Shown here piece by piece: positions 59,160 through 64,000 of a stretch of 64,000 bases of DNA; position 1 is the stretch's first letter; the number at the start of each line of letters is the position of its first letter. The stretch covers positions 248,001 to 312,000 of the forward strand of contig NZ_FNFB01000001.1 in the NCBI RefSeq assembly GCF_900100395.1, given 5' to 3'. The notes under the pieces are model-generated. The model was not told the origin of the DNA and made no database searches. It saw nothing but the letters and a program-made list of their open reading frames with translations. The stretch comes from Nonomuraea maritima (GTDB lineage: Bacteria > Actinomycetota > Actinomycetes > Streptosporangiales > Streptosporangiaceae). The translations under genes and the position numbers were made by a program.

Positions 59160-59322
59160 GGAACACAGGGGGTCGTACACAGGGCCCGCGCTCCGGAGTG
59201 GTCAGTGGCGGCGTTGGTGGCCGAAGCGGAGTGGTGGGCCAGGGTGTGCTCGTGCCGGGGCAGCCGACGGTGTCCCAGCGCTGCTGGTCGGTGAGGACGA
59301 CGATCACATGGGGACGCGAAGG
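59160..59322 (-). pseudogene. Sulfatase relic
   Basis: On the minus strand from about 59322 the DNA encodes RPHVIVVLTDQQRWDTVGC, the hallmark N-terminus of type I sulfatases. The frame then shifts to RHEHTLAHHSASA, which resembles a later block of the same family (TLAHHFxxAGY). The CxPSR formylglycine motif that should lie between is missing, so there is a large internal deletion plus a frameshift. Nothing functional remains. Confidence 0.6.
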
Positions 59323-59544
59323 GCCGTCTCCCGTCCAGGCGGCACTACGGCGAACAGAACAGGGGGCCTCCCCGGGTTCGGGGCGGTGTCGCGGAGTACT
59401 TTGGAGCCGAACGGTTCGTCGGGGTGAAATAAGCGTACTTTTCGGTCGCATGAGGGCCGTCGCGCAGCGTGACGCTGCGCCCGCTGCCGGGTGAGGCGGG
59501 TGACCGGCGCGCCGCCCTGAGGTCTTCGCGGAAGGGGAACCACG

Positions 59545-60009
59545 ATGACGCGGTTGAATCTGAACGGCACTCCCGTGGAGGCCGCCGCCGATCCCGGCAC
59601 GCCGCTGCTCGACGTGCTGCGCGGCGAGATGGGCCTGGTCGGCACCCGGTTCGGCTGCGGGGCCGAGGCGTGCGGGGCGTGTTTCGTGCTGCTCGACGGC
59701 GCCGCGGTGGCCTCCTGCACCACCCCGTTGTCGGCCGTCGAGGGTCGTGACGTGGTGACGGTCGAGGGGCTCGCGCCGGGGGACGAACTGCATCCCGTCC
59801 AGCAGGCGATCCTCGACGAGCAGGCTGGGCAGTGCGGGTACTGCCTGTCAGGGATCATGGTCTCGGCCGCCGGGCTGCTGGCCCGCGACCCGCACCCGGA
59901 CGAGGCGGCGGTGATCGCGGCTCTCGACCGCAACCTGTGCCGCTGCGGCGTCCAGCGCCGCGTCGTCCGCGCGGTGCTGCGGGCCGCAGGAGCGGAGGTG
60001 GCGCGATGA
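59545..60009 (+). CDS. [2Fe-2S] subunit of a molybdenum hydroxylase (IorA/CoxS type)
   Basis: This 154-residue electron-transfer subunit starts at ATG 59545 with GAAGGGGA upstream. The plant-type cluster is bound by FGCGAEACGACFVLLDGAAVASC (CxxxxCxxC...C). The second, helical cluster is in GQCGYCLSGIMV and NLCRCGVQRR (CxxC...CxC). The set of eight cysteines is complete. It overlaps the large subunit gene by ATGA. No FAD-binding (CoxM-type) subunit gene is present, which points to the two-subunit isoquinoline-1-oxidoreductase (IorAB) type. Confidence 0.93.
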   Translation: MTRLNLNGTPVEAAADPGTPLLDVLRGEMGLVGTRFGCGAEACGACFVLLDGAAVASCTTPLSAVEGRDVVTVEGLAPGDELHPVQQAILDEQAGQCGYCLSGIMVSAAGLLARDPHPDEAAVIAALDRNLCRCGVQRRVVRAVLRAAGAEVAR

Positions 60010-62036
60010 GCACGCCGGTGGAGGAGCGCGTCTCGATCTCGTCCGGCGGCGTGATCACGGTCATCGCGGGCAAGGTGGAGCTCGGCCAAGGGGTGCTGAC
60101 GGCGCTGTCGCAGATCGCCGCCGACGCGCTCGGCGCCGACCTGGCGCAGGTGCGGCTGGTGGCCGCCCGTACCGATGGAGGGCCTGACGAGGGGCTCACG
60201 GCGGGGAGCCTGTCGATCCAGCGCGGGGGCCCGCCGCTGCGCGAGGCCTGCGCGCGCGTGCGCGCCGCCTGCGTCGCCGAGGCCGCCCGCCGCTGGGGCG
60301 TCTCCCCCGACGAGGTGACGGTACGGCGGGGCGAGTTCCGTTCCGGCGACCTGACCGCCACGTACGCTGACCTGGCCAAGGCCCTCGAACTCCCCATGGA
60401 GGACGTGCGGGCCGTCCAGGAGGAGCGCGACTACGTGGGCACCAGCGTGCCCCGCGTCGACCTGCCCGACAAGGTGGCCGGGCGACCCCGCTTCATCCAC
60501 GACCTGCGGCTGCCCGACCAGTTGTACGGCCGTGTGCTCCGCCCGCCCTCCCCCGCCGCGCGGCTGGCCCGGCCGGCGCCCCTGCCGCAGGACCTGCGGG
60601 TCGTGCGCGACGGCTCGTTCCTCGGCGTGCTGGCCGAGACCGAGGCGGAGGCGGACCGGGCGCTCGGCCGGCTGCGCCGGCTGACCGAGTGGGACGACCA
60701 CGACACGCTGCCCGACGAACGCGACCTGCGCACGTACCTGCGGGCGGGCCCACACGAGACCGTGCCGGTGTGCGAGGCGACCGGCGAGCCGCCCGAGGGC
60801 GAGGTGGTCGGCGCGACCTACAGCAGGCCGTTCCTGGCGCACGCCTCGATGGCGCCGAGCGCCGCCGCGGCCCGCTGGAACCCGGACGGGACGGTGGAGG
60901 TCTGGACCCACTCCCAGGGCCTGTTCCTGCTGCGCCGGGCCCTCGCCGACGTCCTCGGCCTCGACCTCGGACGCGTCGTGGTGCGGCACGTCGAGGGCGC
61001 CGGCTGCTACGGCCACAACGGCGCCGACGACGTGGCGCTCGACGCGGCCCTGCTGGCCCGCGAGTGCGGCGGCCGGCCGGTGCTCGTGCGGTGGAGCCGT
61101 GCGGACGAGCTGACGTGGTCGCCGTTCGGCTCCGCCATGTCCGTGGACGTCTCGGCGGTCGTGGACGCGGCCGGGTCGGTGCGTTCGTGGGAGTACGACG
61201 TGTGGAGCCAGGGCCACATCAGCCGCCCCACGTACGGAGGCGAGCCGAACCTGCTCGCGGGCGCCCACCTGGAGCGCCCGTGGACCTACCGGGCCGCCAC
61301 CGACCCGCCGCCGCAGGCCGGAGCGGGCATGACGCGCAACGCCGAGCCCATCTACGACTTCCCGCGCGCCCGGATCACCGGCCACCGCCTGACCCGCACG
61401 CCGATCCGCTCGTCGGCGCTGCGCTCGCTCGGGGCGTTCATGAACGTCTTCGCCATCGAGTCGTTCATGGACGAGCTGGCCCTGGCCGCGGGGCGCGACC
61501 CGCTTGCGTACCGGCTGGACCACCTGAGCGACCCGCGCGGCCGCGAGGTGCTGCGGCGGGCCGCCGACGCGGCCGGCTGGGGACGGCCCGGGCTCGGGAT
61601 CGGCTTCGCGCAGTACAAGGGGTACGGCGCGTACTGCGCGGCCGTCGCCGAGGTCGAGGCCGAGGAGGAGCTGCGGGTGCGCCGGCTCACCATCGCGGTG
61701 GACGTCGGCCTGGTCGTCAACCCCGACGGGGTGCGCAACCAGATCGAGGGCGGCGCCATCCAGGCGACCAGCTGGACACTCAAGGAACAGGTGCGGTTCG
61801 ACCGGCGCGCGATCACCAGCCGCGACTGGGAGAGCTACCCGATCCTGCGGTTCAGCGAGACGCCGGAGGTGGTGGTGGAGCTGGTCGAGGACCCGGCGCA
61901 GCCGTCCGTGGGCGCGGGCGAGGCGGCGCAGGGCCCGGTGGCCGCGGCGATCGCCAACGCCGTCGCCGCGTCGGTCGAGGTCCGCGTCCGCGACCTGCCC
62001 ATCACCAGGGACGCCGTCATCCGCGCGATGGGCTGA
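60006..62036 (+). CDS. Molybdopterin-binding large subunit, IorB-like
   Basis: This 676-residue catalytic subunit starts at ATG 60006. It opens directly with the molybdopterin-contacting segment VITVIAGKVELGQGVLTALSQIAADAL. The CoxL-like domain then follows at about residue 135 (GTSVPRVDLPDKVAGRPRFIHD), a domain order typical of IorB-type enzymes. The C-terminal active-site Glu lies in SVGAGEAAQGPVAAAIANAV. The family hydroxylates N-heterocycles or oxidises aldehydes using water. There is no signal peptide; it is probably cytosolic or membrane-associated. The substrate is unknown. Confidence 0.9.
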   Translation: MSTPVEERVSISSGGVITVIAGKVELGQGVLTALSQIAADALGADLAQVRLVAARTDGGPDEGLTAGSLSIQRGGPPLREACARVRAACVAEAARRWGVSPDEVTVRRGEFRSGDLTATYADLAKALELPMEDVRAVQEERDYVGTSVPRVDLPDKVAGRPRFIHDLRLPDQLYGRVLRPPSPAARLARPAPLPQDLRVVRDGSFLGVLAETEAEADRALGRLRRLTEWDDHDTLPDERDLRTYLRAGPHETVPVCEATGEPPEGEVVGATYSRPFLAHASMAPSAAAARWNPDGTVEVWTHSQGLFLLRRALADVLGLDLGRVVVRHVEGAGCYGHNGADDVALDAALLARECGGRPVLVRWSRADELTWSPFGSAMSVDVSAVVDAAGSVRSWEYDVWSQGHISRPTYGGEPNLLAGAHLERPWTYRAATDPPPQAGAGMTRNAEPIYDFPRARITGHRLTRTPIRSSALRSLGAFMNVFAIESFMDELALAAGRDPLAYRLDHLSDPRGREVLRRAADAAGWGRPGLGIGFAQYKGYGAYCAAVAEVEAEEELRVRRLTIAVDVGLVVNPDGVRNQIEGGAIQATSWTLKEQVRFDRRAITSRDWESYPILRFSETPEVVVELVEDPAQPSVGAGEAAQGPVAAAIANAVAASVEVRVRDLPITRDAVIRAMG

Positions 62037-62125
62037 CGTCCCGCGCGGGCATATCTCCATCAGCGTGGCGTACGAATCCCTCCGTCACTCTCCGTTACCT
62101 TGCGAGGGGGATGAGGGGGTCTGTT

Positions 62126-63673
62126 GTGAATGGTTCGGCACGCGTATGGGGACCCGGCGGGCGCGTCTCCCGCAGATCGTTCGTCACCGGCATGTTCGCC
62201 GCGATCAGCGCACCGGTGCTGGACCGCGCGGCGGACGCCGCCACCAGGGCGCAGCGGCCCTGGGGGACGCTGCTACGGGCCCGTCCCACGCGCATGGAGC
62301 TGGGCCGGCGGCAGGTCAGCACCTGGGCCTACAACGACGGCGTCCCCGGCCCGGTCATCCGGGCGACGGCGGGCGGCACCGTACGCGCGCGACTCGTCAA
62401 CGGCCTGCCCGAGCCGACGACCGTGCACTGGCACGGCATCAGGCTGGCGTTCCCGATGGACGGCGCGCCCGGCCTCAGCCAGCGGCCGACGCAGCCAGGG
62501 GAGACGTTCGACTACGTCTTCACCGTCCCGGACGCGGGGACGTACTTCTACCACTCGCATGTCGGGATGCAGAACGACCGCGGCCTGTACGGAGCGCTGA
62601 TCGTGGAGGACCCGCACGAGCCGCTCGGCTACGACGTGGAGTACACGGTCGTGCTCGACGACTGGCTCGACGGCGTCAACGGCACCCCGGACGAAGAGCT
62701 GCGCCGGCTGAACGCCTCAGAGGAGCACGACGACACCATCCGCAGCTCGGCGCTGGGCGGCGTCGCGGGCGAGACGCTCTATCCGTACTACCTGGTCAAC
62801 GGGCGTCCGAAGGGAGACCCGGTGACGTTCGCCGGCCGGCCGGGGGCGCGGGCCAGGTTCCGGGTGATCAACGCCTCCGCCGACACCGCGTTCCGCTTCG
62901 CGATCGGCGGGCACCGGCTGACCGTCACGCACACCGACGGGTTCCCGTGCACGCCCGTCACCGTGGACACGGTCATGCTGGGCATGGGCGAGCGCTACGA
63001 CCTGCTCGTGACGCTCGGGGACGGGGCTTTCCCGATGATGGCGGTGGCGGAGGGCAAGCGGGCGAAGGCGTACGCCGTCGTCCGGACGTCGCGCCGCGCG
63101 GCCGCGCCCCGCCGGGGCAGCCGCGTGCCGGAGCTGAACGGGCGGATGCTGGCCTACCGCGACCTGGACGCCCACCGCGCCGACCACCTGCCCGCGCCCG
63201 CGCGGAGCGTGCGGGTGCGGCTCGGCATGGAGCCGTCAGGGAACGAGTGGACGCTCAACGGCCGGCTGTACGACGACCCGCTGCGGCTGCGCGTCGACCA
63301 GGGCGAGACGATCAGGATCGTCCTGGAGAACGAGTCGCCGATGTGGCACCCGATGCACCTGCACGGCCACACCTTCCAGGTGCGCGGGAAGACGGGCCGG
63401 CGCGGGCCGCGCAAGGACACGGTGAACATCCTGCCGCGCGAACGCCTGTGGATCGACGTGCACGCGGACAACCCCGGCGAGTGGATGTTCCACTGCCACA
63501 ACCTGTACCACCAGGAACAGGGCATGATGGGCCTGTTCGGCTACGGCCCCCCGCGCCGCGACCTCCACATGACCCACGGCGCACCCACCCGCCCCGGCGA
63601 AGCACGGGCCCAAGAAGCCGGGCACGGGAACGCGCACGGGAACGCGCACGGCAGCGGCGGCGGGCACGGGTGA
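62126..63673 (+). CDS. Multicopper oxidase with Tat signal and His-rich tail
   Basis: This protein has ~515 residues. I prefer GTG 62126 because GAGGGGG lies 6 bases upstream; ATG 62111 is in frame but too close to its purine run. A Tat signal SRRSFVTGMFAA is followed by three cupredoxin domains. Copper ligands are HWHG and YFYHSHVG, then MWHPMHLHGHTFQV and the C-terminal MFHCHNLYHQEQGMMG (type 1 Cys, His, Met). The last 15 residues, GHGNAHGNAHGSGGGHG-like, are a His/Gly repeat that could bind copper. It is a second oxidase unlike the one at 34002-35498. Confidence 0.9.
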   Translation: MNGSARVWGPGGRVSRRSFVTGMFAAISAPVLDRAADAATRAQRPWGTLLRARPTRMELGRRQVSTWAYNDGVPGPVIRATAGGTVRARLVNGLPEPTTVHWHGIRLAFPMDGAPGLSQRPTQPGETFDYVFTVPDAGTYFYHSHVGMQNDRGLYGALIVEDPHEPLGYDVEYTVVLDDWLDGVNGTPDEELRRLNASEEHDDTIRSSALGGVAGETLYPYYLVNGRPKGDPVTFAGRPGARARFRVINASADTAFRFAIGGHRLTVTHTDGFPCTPVTVDTVMLGMGERYDLLVTLGDGAFPMMAVAEGKRAKAYAVVRTSRRAAAPRRGSRVPELNGRMLAYRDLDAHRADHLPAPARSVRVRLGMEPSGNEWTLNGRLYDDPLRLRVDQGETIRIVLENESPMWHPMHLHGHTFQVRGKTGRRGPRKDTVNILPRERLWIDVHADNPGEWMFHCHNLYHQEQGMMGLFGYGPPRRDLHMTHGAPTRPGEARAQEAGHGNAHGNAHGSGGGHG

Positions 63674-63715
63674 CGACGGCGAGGGCCGCCGGGGCACGGT
63701 GGCGATGACGAGCAG

Positions 63716-63744
63716 CCGCCGGGCCCCCGGACGGGGCCCGGCGG
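63716..63744. terminator. Bidirectional terminator hairpin
   Basis: A perfect 12-bp stem CCGCCGGGCCCC / GGGGCCCGGCGG (63716-63727 with 63733-63744) lies between the convergent multicopper oxidase and MetE-like genes. Confidence 0.8.
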
Positions 63745-63755
63745 TCAGGCTCTGA

Positions 63756-64000
63756 TCAGCCCCACACCTCGCGGGCGGTCTCGGCGATCAGGCGGAGCTT
63801 GGCGAACTGCTGCTCCTCGGTCAGCTCGTTGCCCTCCACCGTCGAGGAGAACCCGCACTGCGGCGACAGGCAGAGCTGGTCGAGGTCGATGTGCTTGGCC
63901 GCCTCGTCGATGCGCCGCTTGAGTGCGTCCTTCGACTCCAGCTCGCCGTGCTTGGTCGTGACCAGGCCGAGCACCACCATCTTGCCCTTGGGCACGAACC
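63756..64000 (-). CDS. MetE-like (cobalamin-independent methionine synthase family) protein, 3' end only
   Basis: Only the C-terminal 81 codons lie in the window; the gene continues beyond the right edge. FVPKGKMVVLGLVTTKHGELE, followed by DEAAKHIDLDQLCLSPQCGFSST, matches the C-terminal barrel of MetE-type methyltransferases (COG0620). The zinc-ligand Cys is in LSPQCGFSS. Short MetE-like proteins in actinomycetes can act on other methyl donors, so full-length methionine synthase function cannot be asserted. Confidence 0.85.
   Translation of the reverse strand, partial: FVPKGKMVVLGLVTTKHGELESKDALKRRIDEAAKHIDLDQLCLSPQCGFSSTVEGNELTEEQQFAKLRLIAETAREVWG

Larger units (their letters stand above)
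59007..59544. other. 538-base intergenic region
   Basis: It contains a terminator, a short GC-rich tandem repeat (about 59105-59157, 27/26 bp) and a sulfatase relic on the minus strand. The last 100 bases before 59545 should carry the promoter of the molybdenum hydroxylase operon. Confidence 0.6.

Noticed and set aside
59101..59160. 27-bp GC-rich duplication considered as a transposon end or att site
   Set aside because: Only two imperfect copies occur, lying within a decayed gene, with no integrase or target duplication.
59304..62060. A 918-codon open frame on the minus strand across the molybdenum hydroxylase genes
   Set aside because: It is antisense to two genes with complete cofactor motifs. 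It has low-complexity Arg/Gly/His composition and no recognisable domain.
1..64000. Search by eye for tRNA, rRNA, CRISPR arrays and riboswitches
   Set aside because: No cloverleaf-like segments with a conserved T-loop, no rRNA-like stretches, no spaced direct repeats and no recognisable aptamer cores were seen. Weak cases could be missed without a covariance search.

Overview
This is a 64 kb chromosomal window from a high-GC Gram-positive actinomycete. The evidence is third-position G/C bias on both strands, frequent GTG starts, ATGA/GTGA gene overlaps, Tat-exported copper and heme enzymes, DUF397 and RNHCP proteins, and actinobacterial tnpB elements. A filamentous member of the Streptosporangiales is my best guess, but that is inference. 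I saw no rRNA, tRNA or CRISPR array.

Layout. 1-3.1 kb: a phospholipase C-like gene cut by the window edge and an efeO-efeB iron-uptake/peroxidase pair without efeU. 3.2-5.2 kb: a gene graveyard (Nudix remnant, decayed IS5-type transposase, truncated cupin and truncated alpha/beta-hydrolase sharing one breakpoint). 5.2-9.3 kb: two divergent ABC exporters around a 39-bp tandem repeat. 10.3-15.9 kb: a four-gene oligopeptide ABC importer operon (oppB-C-DF-A order). 16-24.6 kb: amidohydrolases, a membrane-anchored hydrolase, a C45 peptidase, a Uma2 nuclease-fold protein, a GH3 glycosidase and a DUF397 protein. 25-27 kb: an RNHCP zinc-ribbon gene with an apparent ATC start and a tnpB element whose tnpB is frameshifted. 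27-41 kb: a methyltransferase and serine hydrolase around a palindromic operator, an M36 protease, a FAH-family enzyme, a multicopper oxidase with a membrane partner, a NarL-type two-component pair, an L,D-transpeptidase and a polysaccharide deacetylase. 41-44.6 kb: a MarR relic, an MFS exporter with repeated upstream sites, a GNAT and an SDR relic. 44.7-53.6 kb: a five-gene SWIM / DUF5691-like / vWA / MoxR / DUF5682 cassette resembling E. coli yehLMPQ. An intact tnpB element sits exactly between its last two genes. 53.7-57.2 kb: a cupin / PEP-hydrolase-like / Tm-1-like operon and an aldo-keto reductase. 57.4-64 kb: an M28 peptidase, a sulfatase relic, a two-subunit IorAB-type molybdenum hydroxylase, a second multicopper oxidase and the end of a MetE-like gene.

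The most interesting signal is the tnpB element at 47468-48848. Removing it rejoins the MoxR and DUF5682 genes through a perfect ATGA stop/start overlap. With the element in place, its right end supplies a TGA stop to the upstream gene without changing the protein. Its left end supplies an antisense GGAGGT ribosome-binding site five bases before the downstream ATG. The second, decayed copy at 25626-27011 has the same TCAT flank and the same outward-facing Shine-Dalgarno. This suggests an insertion strategy tuned to translationally coupled gene junctions.
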